Shown here in pieces: positions 1-6,499 of a stretch of 8,839 nucleotides of DNA. Source of the stretch: Anaerolineales bacterium (GTDB lineage Bacteria > Chloroflexota > Anaerolineae > Anaerolineales > JABWBV01); NCBI GenBank assembly GCA_027019845.1, contig JALUWE010000381.1, positions 1 to 8,839 of the forward strand, read 5' to 3'. The translations under genes and the position numbers were made by a program. The notes below the pieces were generated by a model that saw nothing but the letters and a program-made list of their open reading frames with translations, made no database searches and was not told where the DNA came from. Numbering within the stretch: position 1 is the first letter of the stretch; each line of letters begins with the position of its first letter.

Positions 1-1
1 C

Positions 2-445
2 GCCGTGCCGCCTCTCGCCTCCCGCGCGGCCCGTTACCAGATCGCCCGCTTTTGCGACTGGGAACCCCCCAAATCCGGCCAATACCGCTACCGCCTGACC
101 CCTTCCAGCCTGGCCCGCGCCGCAGAACAAGGCCTGCGCGTCGAACACCTGATCGCCCTGCTCGCCCGCCACACCGGCGGCATCCCCCCCAACCTCACCA
201 AAGCCCTCAAAGACTGGCAAAAACACGGCACCGCGGCCCGCGTAGAACAGCTTTCCGTGCTGCGCCTTAGCTCACCCGAGGCCCTGCAGGCCCTGCGCGC
301 CTCCCGCGCCGCCCGCTTCCTGGCCGGCCCCCTCGGCCCAACCGCGGTCGCCCTCAAACCCGGCGCAGAGCACAAAGTCCTGGCCGCGCTGATGGAAATG
401 GGGTATCTGGGAGAAATCGTGGACAACGAGAGCCGCGAGGGATAG
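2..445 (+). CDS. Helicase-associated (XPB/Ssl2-like) domain protein, C-terminal fragment
   Basis: This is the 3' end of a gene cut by the window edge. The frame is open from base 2 and ends at TAG 443-445. A GTG at base 5 is probably an internal Val codon, not the start. The visible ~147 residues resemble the C-terminal part of the helicase-associated domain found in bacterial XPB/Ssl2-like proteins. Hallmarks are an early ARYQIARFCDWE segment, then YRYRLTPSSLARA, a helix with GLRVEHLIALL, a KALKDWQKHG segment and a final Leu/Ala-rich winged-helix-like stretch. Proteins of this type are usually large and often lack intact helicase motifs; their role is poorly known, with DNA binding or remodelling assumed. 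No helicase motif is visible because the N-terminal part lies outside. The family call rests on recalled sequence style and is moderate; that it is the end of a real gene is fairly sure. Confidence 0.62.
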   Translation, partial: AVPPLASRAARYQIARFCDWEPPKSGQYRYRLTPSSLARAAEQGLRVEHLIALLARHTGGIPPNLTKALKDWQKHGTAARVEQLSVLRLSSPEALQALRASRAARFLAGPLGPTAVALKPGAEHKVLAALMEMGYLGEIVDNESREG

Positions 446-471
446 GAAACCCCCAAGCCCGGATTCGTAGG

Positions 472-477
472 TATAAT
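472..477 (+). promoter_or_regulatory. Possible -10 box (TATAAT) upstream of the mutase gene
   Basis: A perfect TATAAT lies 27 bp after the upstream stop codon. No convincing -35 hexamer is present at 16-18 bp upstream, where the sequence is C-rich. If used, transcription would start near 484 and the mRNA would carry a ~190-nt leader made mostly of tandem repeats before the ATG at 675. The call rests only on the hexamer and its intergenic position. Confidence 0.4.
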
Positions 478-500
478 GTGCGGGAAGCCAGGCAGGTAGG

Positions 501-590
501 CAAGTCAGACAAATCAGACAAGTTAGACAAGTTAGACAAGTTAGACAAGTTAGACAAATCAGACAAATCAGACAAATCAGACAAATCAGA
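501..590 (+). repeat. 9-bp tandem repeat array, ten copies
   Basis: Ten exact-length 9-bp units run without interruption. The order is CAAGTCAGA, CAAATCAGA, four CAAGTTAGA, then four CAAATCAGA. Units differ at only two positions, and identical variants are grouped in blocks, as expected from local duplication by slippage or unequal crossing-over. The array is AT-rich against the GC-rich surroundings and lies between a possible promoter and the mutase start. Read on the opposite strand it gives low-complexity Leu-Ser-Asp or Cys-Leu-Ile runs that are not credible protein. Confidence 0.95.
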
Positions 591-595
591 CAGGC

Positions 596-672
596 CTGAA
601 CCCTGAAAACTGATCCCTGAACACTGAACACTGACCACTGACCACTGAAAACTGAACACTGACCCCTGACCC
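596..672 (+). repeat. 7-bp tandem repeat array (CTGANNN), eleven copies
   Basis: CTGA recurs exactly every 7 bp, at 596, 603, 610, 617, 624, 631, 638, 645, 652, 659 and 666. The three variable bases are mostly ACA, CCA, AAA or CCC. The array ends 2 bp before the ATG at 675 and so occupies the place where a ribosome binding site would be expected. Three copies of the same heptamer in reverse orientation occur at 4185-4205. It resembles in style the heptanucleotide STRR repeats known from cyanobacteria, but kinship is not implied. Confidence 0.93.
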
Positions 673-674
673 CC

Positions 675-2327
675 ATGTCCCTCCAAGACGCCAAAGCCCG
701 CTGGGAAGCCGAAACGCTGACCCCCGCGCTCCAACGCTTCCCCGAACGCAAACCCGAATTTAGAACCTCCTCCCTGCCCATGCCGCGGCTGCTGGTCCCC
801 CAAGACCCGGACCCGGACTACGAAGAGAAACTGGGCTTTCCGGGCGAATACCCCTACACGCGTGGGGTACAGCCCACCATGTACCGCGGCCGCCTGTGGA
901 CCATGCGCCAGTACGCGGGATACGCCAGCGCGGAGGAGTCCAACGCCCGCTACCGCTACCTGCTCGCTCAGGGGCAGAGCGGCCTGTCCGTGGCCTTCGA
1001 CCTGCCCACCCAGATCGGCTACGACGCAGACGACCCGCTGGCCCAAGGCGAAGTCGGCAAAGTGGGAGTCTCGATCTCCTCCCTGGAAGACATGGAAACC
1101 CTGCTCCGCGGCATCCCGCTCGACAAAGTGTCCACCAGCATGACCATCAACGCGCCGGCGGCCATCTTGCTGGCGATGTACATCGCGGTGGGCAAACGCC
1201 AGGGCGTCGAACCCCGCCGGTTGCGCGGCACGGTACAGAACGACATCCTCAAAGAATACATCGCCCGCGGCACCTACATCTTCCCCCCCGCGCCCTCCAT
1301 GCGCCTGATCACCGACCTGTTCCGCTACTGCCAGGCCGAGGTGCCGCGCTGGAACACCATCAGCATCTCCGGCTACCACATCCGGGAGGCCGGTTCCACC
1401 GCGGTGCAGGAGGTCGGCTTTACGCTGGCAAACGGCATCGCCTACGTGCAGGCCGCCATCCAGGCCGGGCTGGAAGTGGACGGCTTCGCGCAGCAGCTCT
1501 CTTTCTTCTTCAACGCGCACAACAATTTTCTGGAAGAGATCGCCAAATTCCGCGCCGCGCGGCGGCTGTGGGCGCGCATCATGCGCCACCGCTTCCAGGC
1601 CCAGAACCCCAAATCCTGGCGTTTGCGCTTCCACACCCAGACGGGCGGCAGCACCCTGACCGCGCAGCAGCCCGAAAATAACGTGGTGCGCGTCGCGCTG
1701 CAAGCCCTGGCCGCGGTGCTGGGCGGCACCCAATCCCTGCACACCAACAGCATGGACGAAGCCCTGTGGCTGCCCACCGAAAAAGCCGTGCGCGTCGCGT
1801 TGCGCACCCAACAGATCATCGCCCACGAATCCGGCGTGGCCGACACCATCGACCCGCTGGCCGGTTCCTACCTGATCGAACACCTGACCGACGAAATCGA
1901 ACGCCGGGCCGAAGACCTGATCCGCACGATCGACGAGATGGGCGGCGCGCTGGCCGCCATCCAGCACGGCTGGGTGCAGGCGCAAATCCAGGAAGCCGCC
2001 TACCAGCAGCAACGCGCCCTGGAAAGCGGCCAGCAGATCGTGGTGGGCCTCAACGCCTACCAGACCGAAGAAGAAATCGAACTGGAGCGGCTGCGGGTGG
2101 ACCCGGCCATCGAGGCCGGGCAGCGGCAACGCCTGGCCGCGCTGCGCGCCCGCCGGGACAACGCCAGAGTGTCCGAGCTGCGATCACGACTGGAAACCGC
2201 AGCCCGCACGACCGAAAACCTGATGCCCCTGTTCATCGAGTGCGTCGAAAACCACGTCACCCTGGGCGAAATCTGCCACACCCTGCGCGGCGTCTGGGGT
2301 GAATACCAGCCCGTGACCACGGTGTGA
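675..2327 (+). CDS. Methylmalonyl-CoA mutase, catalytic (N-terminal/large) subunit
   Basis: The 550-residue protein is the substrate-binding TIM-barrel part of adenosylcobalamin-dependent methylmalonyl-CoA mutase, which interconverts methylmalonyl-CoA and succinyl-CoA in propionate metabolism. It ends at about residue 550 and has no C-terminal B12-binding domain, so it matches the split archaeal-type enzyme that needs a separate ~140-residue cobalamin subunit; none is encoded here. Visible motifs are RGVQPTMYRGRLWTMRQYAG (63-82), GLSVAFDLPTQIGYD (103-117), QNDILKEYIARGTYIFPP (188-205), SISGYHIREAG (230-240) and GGTQSLHTNSMDEA (350-363). By alignment with the Propionibacterium enzyme, Tyr80, Arg198 and His235 correspond to Tyr89, Arg207 and His244. 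Isobutyryl-CoA mutase has Phe and Gln at the first two, so methylmalonyl-CoA is the likely substrate. The ATG at 675 fits the family's usual N-terminus (KxxWExETLxPxLxRFPER). No Shine-Dalgarno sequence precedes it; heptamer repeats fill that space. Confidence 0.95.
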   Translation: MSLQDAKARWEAETLTPALQRFPERKPEFRTSSLPMPRLLVPQDPDPDYEEKLGFPGEYPYTRGVQPTMYRGRLWTMRQYAGYASAEESNARYRYLLAQGQSGLSVAFDLPTQIGYDADDPLAQGEVGKVGVSISSLEDMETLLRGIPLDKVSTSMTINAPAAILLAMYIAVGKRQGVEPRRLRGTVQNDILKEYIARGTYIFPPAPSMRLITDLFRYCQAEVPRWNTISISGYHIREAGSTAVQEVGFTLANGIAYVQAAIQAGLEVDGFAQQLSFFFNAHNNFLEEIAKFRAARRLWARIMRHRFQAQNPKSWRLRFHTQTGGSTLTAQQPENNVVRVALQALAAVLGGTQSLHTNSMDEALWLPTEKAVRVALRTQQIIAHESGVADTIDPLAGSYLIEHLTDEIERRAEDLIRTIDEMGGALAAIQHGWVQAQIQEAAYQQQRALESGQQIVVGLNAYQTEEEIELERLRVDPAIEAGQRQRLAALRARRDNARVSELRSRLETAARTTENLMPLFIECVENHVTLGEICHTLRGVWGEYQPVTTV

Positions 2328-2374
2328 GCCGGGCCACGGGCGTGAATCGGGAATCTTTTCCTTCCGTGTACCAT

Positions 2375-2399
2375 TTTACGCCTTACCGTAGAGCGTAAA
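2375..2399. promoter_or_regulatory. Inverted repeat upstream of recN
   Basis: TTTACGC (2375-2381) and GCGTAAA (2393-2399) form a perfect 7-bp inverted repeat with an 11-bp spacer, 15 bp before the recN start. It could be an operator half-site pair or a weak hairpin. It does not match the Gram-positive LexA box consensus (CGAAC-N4-GTTCG), so SOS control cannot be claimed. No T-run follows, so it is not a standard terminator for the mutase gene. Confidence 0.35.
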
Positions 2400-2414
2400 T
2401 CCCATTACCCCCCC

Positions 2415-4145
2415 ATGCTCACCGAACTACGCATCACCAACTTCGCCATCATCGACCGCCTCGAGCTGCAATTCGGGCCGGGGCTGACCACGTTTACAGG
2501 CGAAACCGGCGCGGGCAAATCCATCATCTTCGACGCGGTGGAAACGCTGCTCGGTGGCCGGGTGGATAGCACCATGATCCGCACCGCCGCGCCGCGCGCC
2601 GTCATCGAAGGTGACTTTCACATCCCCCCTGACATCCGCCAACCGGTCCACCACATCCTGGAGCGCGAAGACCTGCTCGACGACCCGGAGAGCCTCACCC
2701 TGGCCCGCGAAATCCGCCGCCAGGGGCGCAACATCGCCCGCATCAACGGTCGCAGCGTAAGCGTCAAATTGCTGCGCGAGCTGGGCGAACACCTGGTGGA
2801 CATGCACGGCCAATCCGAACATCTCTCTCTGTTGCGCGTCCGCGAACATCTGCGCCTGCTGGACAGCTTCGCAGGCGTGGATCAGCCTCTGGCCGCCTAC
2901 CGCCAGACCTTTCAGGCCCTGCAGCAGGTGCAGCGCGACCTCGAAACGCTGCGCCAGGCCGAACGCGACGCCGCCCGCCGCGCGGATTTGCTCACCTACC
3001 AGATCAACGAAATCGAGGCCGCCCACCTGCAACCCGGCGAAGACGACGAACTCAAACAGGAACGCACCCGCCTGGCAAACGCCGAAACGCTGGCGCGGCT
3101 GGCCCGCGAGGCCCTCTTCCTGCTCGACGAGGGCGACCCCGAAAACCCCTCCGCCAGCGACCTGATCGGCCAGATCGTGCAGACGCTCAACCAGCTCGCC
3201 CGCACAGACCCCTCCCAGGCCGGGCTGGGTGAGCGCGCCCAATCCTTGTTCGAGACCCTGGCAGATTTCACCCTCGACCTGCGCAATTACGCCGAGCGCA
3301 TCGAATTCAACCCCCGCAGGCTGGAACAGGTCGAAGAACGCCTTGACCTGATCTTCAACCTGAAACGCAAATACGGCGACAGCATCGAGGACATCCTGGC
3401 TTTCGCGGCCCGCGCCCGGCAGGAACTCGACGACATCACCCACGCGGAAGAACGCATCGCCGGGCTTGAAACGCGGGCAGCCGAACTGCTGGCCGAGCTT
3501 GCCCGCCGCGGCCAGTCGCTCTCTGCCGCCCGCAAACAGGCCGCAGAACAACTCAGCCGGGCCATTGTGGCCGAACTGGCCGAGTTGCACATGGAGGGCG
3601 CGCAATTCGCGGTGGATTTCCAATACCGCCCGGACCCCGAAGGCGTCCCGCTGGAGGACGGGCAAAAAGTCGCCTACGGCCCCCACGGGTTGGAGAGCGT
3701 GCAGTTCCTGGTAGCCCCCAATCCCGGCGAGGGCCTCAAACCGCTGCACAAAATCGCCTCCGGCGGCGAAACCTCACGCCTGATGCTGGCCCTCAAGAAC
3801 GTGCTCGCCCAGGCCGACCGCACGCCGACCCTGATCTTCGACGAAATCGACCAGGGCATCGGCGGGCGCGTGGGCGCGGTGGTGGGGAAAAAGTTGTGGC
3901 GGCTTGGGGAGCGGCACCAGGTGCTTTGCGTCACCCATCTGCCGCAACTGGCCGCCTTCGGCAGGCAGCACTACCGCGTCCAAAAAATCGTGCGGCAGGG
4001 CCGCACCACCACCCGCGTGGAACGCATGGAGGGGGAGGAACGCCTGCGCGAGCTGGCACAGATGCTGGGAGATGTCAGTGAGGGGACGTTGCAATCCGCA
4101 CACGAGATTTTGCAGGGGGTGAGGAGCACGATTGCAGCTGCCTGA
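2415..4145 (+). CDS. recN: DNA repair protein RecN
   Basis: A full-length (576 residues; E. coli RecN has 553) SMC-like ATPase that acts in recombinational repair of double-strand breaks, probably by tethering or bridging DNA ends together with RecA. The N-terminus MLTELRITNFAIID is typical. Walker A is GETGAGKS (29-36). A long central region rich in Glu, Arg, Leu and Ala, roughly residues 150-400, is the coiled-coil arm. The C-terminal ATPase half has the ABC signature SGGE (449-452), Walker B LIFDEID (473-479) and switch histidine His508 in CVTHLPQLAA. All catalytic motifs are intact. The start at 2415 puts the family's usual first residues at the N-terminus. There is no Shine-Dalgarno sequence; the ATG is preceded by a C run, as at the mutase gene. 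The 87-bp gap from the mutase leaves open whether it is co-transcribed. The flanking genes do not suggest a dedicated repair operon. Confidence 0.97.
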   Translation: MLTELRITNFAIIDRLELQFGPGLTTFTGETGAGKSIIFDAVETLLGGRVDSTMIRTAAPRAVIEGDFHIPPDIRQPVHHILEREDLLDDPESLTLAREIRRQGRNIARINGRSVSVKLLRELGEHLVDMHGQSEHLSLLRVREHLRLLDSFAGVDQPLAAYRQTFQALQQVQRDLETLRQAERDAARRADLLTYQINEIEAAHLQPGEDDELKQERTRLANAETLARLAREALFLLDEGDPENPSASDLIGQIVQTLNQLARTDPSQAGLGERAQSLFETLADFTLDLRNYAERIEFNPRRLEQVEERLDLIFNLKRKYGDSIEDILAFAARARQELDDITHAEERIAGLETRAAELLAELARRGQSLSAARKQAAEQLSRAIVAELAELHMEGAQFAVDFQYRPDPEGVPLEDGQKVAYGPHGLESVQFLVAPNPGEGLKPLHKIASGGETSRLMLALKNVLAQADRTPTLIFDEIDQGIGGRVGAVVGKKLWRLGERHQVLCVTHLPQLAAFGRQHYRVQKIVRQGRTTTRVERMEGEERLRELAQMLGDVSEGTLQSAHEILQGVRSTIAAA

Positions 4146-4184
4146 CTCGCAATGACGTCACAGGTATGAAGTGCGTAAGTACTG

Positions 4185-4205
4185 TCAGTGTTCAGTGTTC
4201 AGTTC
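4185..4205 (-). repeat. Three reverse-oriented copies of the 7-bp repeat
   Basis: TCAG recurs at 4185, 4192 and 4199, giving a 7-bp ladder of TCAGTGT-type units. This is the reverse complement of the CTGAACA/CTGACAC-type heptamer that forms the long array before the mutase gene. It passes directly into the AGTTCCC array. Confidence 0.8.
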
Positions 4206-4255
4206 CCACGAGTTCCCCCAGTTCCCACGAGTTCCCCCAGTTCCCACGAGTTCCC
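4201..4255 (+). repeat. 19-bp tandem repeat, about 2.9 copies
   Basis: The unit is AGTTCCCACG followed by AGTTCCCCC, at 4201-4219, 4220-4238 and a shortened third copy at 4239-4255. Each 19-bp unit is itself two related half-units of 10 and 9 bp that share AGTTCCC, so the array contains six AGTTCCC cores. It lies in the non-coding gap after recN. Any open frame across it would be low-complexity Pro/Val/Ser. Confidence 0.92.
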
Positions 4256-4261
4256 TTCCCC

Positions 4262-4336
4262 ATTCACAATTCACCCCCCCATCCTCCGACTACGAGCGGC
4301 TGCGCCGCCCTCCGCTCAGGATGCAATTCATAATTC
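4262..4336. other. Short 7-bp direct repeats flanking a small hairpin
   Basis: ATTCAC-type units repeat at 7-bp spacing around 4262-4274, and AATTCAT/AATTCCT at about 4324-4337. Between them GAGCGG (4294-4299) and CCGCTC (4312-4317) can form a 6-bp stem with a 12-nt loop. There is no T-run after the stem, so a role as recN terminator is weak. This fills the gap between recN and the next promoter. Confidence 0.35.
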
Positions 4337-4356
4337 CTGATTTCCCCCTGCGCGTG

Positions 4357-4362
4357 TATAAT
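4357..4362 (+). promoter_or_regulatory. -10 box of a near-leaderless promoter
   Basis: A perfect TATAAT ends 10 nt before the ATG at 4373. With a normal ~7-nt distance from the -10 box, transcription would begin at about 4369-4370, leaving a leader of only a few bases. The best -35 candidate at a 17-bp spacer is TTCCTG (4334-4339), which is poor. No Shine-Dalgarno sequence fits before the ATG, consistent with leaderless translation. It would serve the six-gene run up to rsmD. Confidence 0.55.
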
Positions 4363-4372
4363 TATCGGTAGC

Positions 4373-4741
4373 ATGGCAAAACTGATACCGGTTTACACAT
4401 CCTCTGGTGATTTGGGCGCGTACCTGCTCTATCCCTATCTCTTCAATCGTGAGGGAGAGTGGATCGGTTTCGTGACCCAGGACAAAAGCGTGTACACCGT
4501 TTTGGGGGTCTATGTCGGCTATCTGGCCGATGGGCCGCGCATACTGCGCAAACGCGGTTATGAGTACGACCGCCCGCGCCTCAAACCACCCCCCGCGCCG
4601 AAGCGCTTGCGGGTACCCCCATCTGCACCGCTGGCGCCTCTGATGCCCGAGCTGCAATTCACCGAGGTGGATATTCTCCAGGACGAACCCGACCGCTTGT
4701 TGCCCCTCGACAGCACCGAGTTGCTCACAGATTTAGATTGA
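4373..4741 (+). CDS. Small protein of unknown function, possible 4-fold beta-flower domain
   Basis: A 122-residue cytosolic-looking protein without signal peptide or membrane segment. The first ~67 residues show internal repeats: an aromatic residue, three residues, Gly, two or three residues, Gly, then a hydrophobic stretch. Examples are Y8-G12-G15, F24-G28-G32 and Y41-G45-G49, with a fourth weaker unit near 55-67 (GPRILRKRGYEY). This pattern fits small beta-rich domains such as the 4-fold beta flower; the assignment is tentative. Residues ~68-92 are a Pro/Lys/Arg-rich linker (PPPAPKRLRVPPSAPLAP) and the tail (93-122) is acidic. The stop codon is 2 nt before the thioesterase ATG, so the two are probably co-expressed. 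It has a promoter directly upstream and no Shine-Dalgarno sequence. Its function is not known to me. Confidence 0.72.
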   Translation: MAKLIPVYTSSGDLGAYLLYPYLFNREGEWIGFVTQDKSVYTVLGVYVGYLADGPRILRKRGYEYDRPRLKPPPAPKRLRVPPSAPLAPLMPELQFTEVDILQDEPDRLLPLDSTELLTDLD

Positions 4742-4743
4742 AA

Positions 4744-5238
4744 ATGCCAAACACCTTTGAAGCCGCGCCCTCACCTGCCACCGGGAAAACCGTTTCCGCC
4801 TCCAGAATTTCGATTGCCCAGCTCATGCAGCCGGAACACGCCAACAATCACGGTAACGTGCATGGCGGCTGGATTATGAAACTGATGGATGAGGCCGGCG
4901 CGCTGGCCTGCATGCGTCATGCGCAGCAGCGCGTGGTCACCGTGGCCGTAGACCACCTGACCTTCAAGGAACCGATTTTGATCGGCGATCTGGTCACCAT
5001 CACCGCGGAAGTCAGCTACGTAGGCCGCACCTCGATGGAGGCCGAAGTCCAGGTCATGGCCGAGAACCCGATCACGGGCGTAAAAACCCACACCAACACC
5101 GCCTATCTGGTGTACGTCGCGCTCGACGAACGCGGCCGCTCCGTGCCAGTTCCCCCCCTGATCCCCGAAACCGATGCTCAACGGGAACGGATAGAACAGG
5201 GCCACCAGCGACAGCAGCAACGCCTGAAACGCCGCTAA
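4744..5238 (+). CDS. Acyl-CoA thioesterase, hotdog fold (YciA/BACH-like)
   Basis: A 164-residue single-hotdog acyl-CoA hydrolase that releases free fatty acid and CoA from acyl-CoA in the cytosol. The motif NNHGNVHGGWIMKLMDEAG (34-52) covers the HGG turn and central helix of the family. Asp49 and Asn34/Asn35 occupy the region of the catalytic acid and Asn of ACOT7/BACH-type enzymes. VTVAVDHLTFKEPILIGD and the tail PVPPLIPETDAQRER (around 138-152) are also typical. Such enzymes usually form hexamers (trimers of dimers). The ATG at 4744 is preferred over an in-frame TTG at 4738 that overlaps the previous stop codon. There is no Shine-Dalgarno sequence, and it starts 2 nt after the upstream gene, so translational coupling is likely. 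Substrate chain length cannot be read from the sequence. A link with the mutase through propionyl/methylmalonyl-CoA metabolism is possible but unsupported. Confidence 0.9.
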   Translation: MPNTFEAAPSPATGKTVSASRISIAQLMQPEHANNHGNVHGGWIMKLMDEAGALACMRHAQQRVVTVAVDHLTFKEPILIGDLVTITAEVSYVGRTSMEAEVQVMAENPITGVKTHTNTAYLVYVALDERGRSVPVPPLIPETDAQRERIEQGHQRQQQRLKRR

Positions 5239-5239
5239 T

Positions 5240-6448
5240 ATGCCTTCCGAAGAAACCCTCTCCGCGCAAAAACAGAGCGCCGCGCCTCGCCCGGGCGAGG
5301 CCGTGATGAGCGAAGCGCCCCCGCGTTCGCTGCGCGAGCTGATCGAACGCGTCTCTGGCCGCCACCTGAAACACATCCGCTACGAGGGGGAATCCGGCAT
5401 CGTGGATGTACAACCCTTCCCGTTTCTGGCGCTGGTAGGCCAGCAGGAGATGAAGCTGGCACTCATCCTGGCCTTGATCAACCCCCACCTGGGCGGGGTG
5501 CTGCTGGTCGGGCCGCGCGGCACAGGCAAAACCACCGCAGTGCGCAGTCTGATCGACCTGCTGCCGGAAGTGCCGCGCAGTTTGTGCTACTACGGATGTA
5601 TGCCCGAAGACATCGAAACGGGCGGGATGGACGCGGTCTGCCCGGATTGCGCGCAAAAATATGGGCAGGGAGAGCCGCTGGCTGTGATGGATAAGGTACG
5701 GCTGATCGAGCTGCCCCTCAATGCCCGGCTGGAAGACGTGATCGGTTCGGTGGACGAACGCGCGGCCGCGGCCAGTCATTTTCGCGTTCGCAAGGGCATC
5801 CTCTCCCAGGCGGACCGCAACCTGCTGTATGTGGACGAAGTCAACCTGTTGTCAGACGACATCATTGACGCCATATTGGACGCCGCAGCCCAGGGGCATT
5901 ACTCCGTTCGTCGCGGCCCGATCGCGGCTACCTACCACTCCCGCTTTGTACTGATCGGCTCGATGAACCCGGAGGAGGGCCAGCTTCGCCCGCAAATCAT
6001 GGACCGCTTCGGCTTACGGCTGGTGGTGCGCGGTTTGGAGGCGCGGGACGAGCGTCTGGAGGCCTACCGCCGGGTGCGCGCCTATCGTGCCAACCCCCGC
6101 CAGACCGTGGCCGAATATCAACTGGAAACCGAAATCGTTCGCCAGGAGATACAGATCGCCCGCGAGCTGTTTCCCGAAGTCGAACTGCCCGACTCCGTCG
6201 CCCAGCTTGGGTTGGACCTGATCGACCAACTGGGCATCGACTCGTTGCGCGCCGAGATCACCCTGTTCGAGGCGGCCCGCGCCCACGCGGCTGCCGATGG
6301 CCGCACCCAGGTCACCCCTCAAGACTTACGCCAGGTCGCGCCGATGGCCTTGCGCCTGCGCCGCTCCGAATTCATGCGCCAATACTTCGCCAACCAAAAA
6401 AACGAGGAAAGCCAGATTTCCGAAATCCTCAATCAAATTATCTCCTAA
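5240..6448 (+). CDS. AAA+ ATPase related to magnesium chelatase subunit I (ChlI/BchI)
   Basis: A 402-residue AAA+ protein. Walker A is GPRGTGKTT (91-99), Walker B LLYVDEVNLL (195-204), sensor 1 lies in IGSMNPEEG (239-247), and LRPQIMDRFG (249-258) carries the expected arginine finger region. A C-terminal helical lid follows, roughly residues 290-380. These are ChlI/BchI hallmarks. In chlorophyll synthesis this subunit works with the D and H subunits to insert Mg into protoporphyrin, but ChlI-like ATPases also occur in non-photosynthetic bacteria, usually with a VWA-domain partner. No D or H subunit and no chlorophyll gene is visible here, so Mg chelation should not be assumed. Four cysteines (116, 120, 134, 137) lie between Walker A and B and could bind zinc; plant/cyanobacterial ChlI lacks this pattern. 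The ATG at 5240 is 1 nt after the thioesterase stop. Met23 is an alternative start, since homology only becomes strong after about residue 28. Confidence 0.88.
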   Translation: MPSEETLSAQKQSAAPRPGEAVMSEAPPRSLRELIERVSGRHLKHIRYEGESGIVDVQPFPFLALVGQQEMKLALILALINPHLGGVLLVGPRGTGKTTAVRSLIDLLPEVPRSLCYYGCMPEDIETGGMDAVCPDCAQKYGQGEPLAVMDKVRLIELPLNARLEDVIGSVDERAAAASHFRVRKGILSQADRNLLYVDEVNLLSDDIIDAILDAAAQGHYSVRRGPIAATYHSRFVLIGSMNPEEGQLRPQIMDRFGLRLVVRGLEARDERLEAYRRVRAYRANPRQTVAEYQLETEIVRQEIQIARELFPEVELPDSVAQLGLDLIDQLGIDSLRAEITLFEAARAHAAADGRTQVTPQDLRQVAPMALRLRRSEFMRQYFANQKNEESQISEILNQIIS

Positions 6449-6486
6449 CCAGAATATCGCCGCCAGCACACTCATCATCTCAATTC

Positions 6487-6491
6487 GGAGG
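6487..6491 (+). promoter_or_regulatory. Shine-Dalgarno sequence of the TPR gene
   Basis: GGAGG lies 8 nt before the ATG at 6500. It is the strongest ribosome binding site in the window and fixes this start. Most other genes here have none. Confidence 0.85.
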
Positions 6492-6499
6492 AACACTTC

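Noticed and set aside
501..672. CRISPR array
   Set aside because: The repeats are 9 and 7 bp, directly contiguous, with no spacers.
354..2129. Long open frame on the minus strand (591 codons) across the mutase gene
   Set aside because: It is antisense to a clear mutase and follows from the strong third-position GC bias. Its protein is Gly/Val/Phe/Arg-rich without a recognisable domain, and its C-terminal part reads low-complexity Leu-Ser-Asp repeats from the 9-bp array.
2427..3749. Long open frame on the minus strand across recN
   Set aside because: It is a shadow of recN codon bias; the composition is Gln/Gly/Val/Phe-rich with no motif.
4153..4160. TGACGTCA palindrome as regulator site
   Set aside because: An 8-bp palindrome is expected by chance in a window of this size, and it lies after recN, not in front of a gene.
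4294..4317. Rho-independent terminator for recN
   Set aside because: The stem is only 6 bp and no T-run follows; it is listed only as a weak hairpin.
4171..4371. Possible 66-residue gene after recN
   Set aside because: It consists of translated tandem repeats (Ser/Pro/Phe/Val) and runs through the TATAAT box of the next gene.
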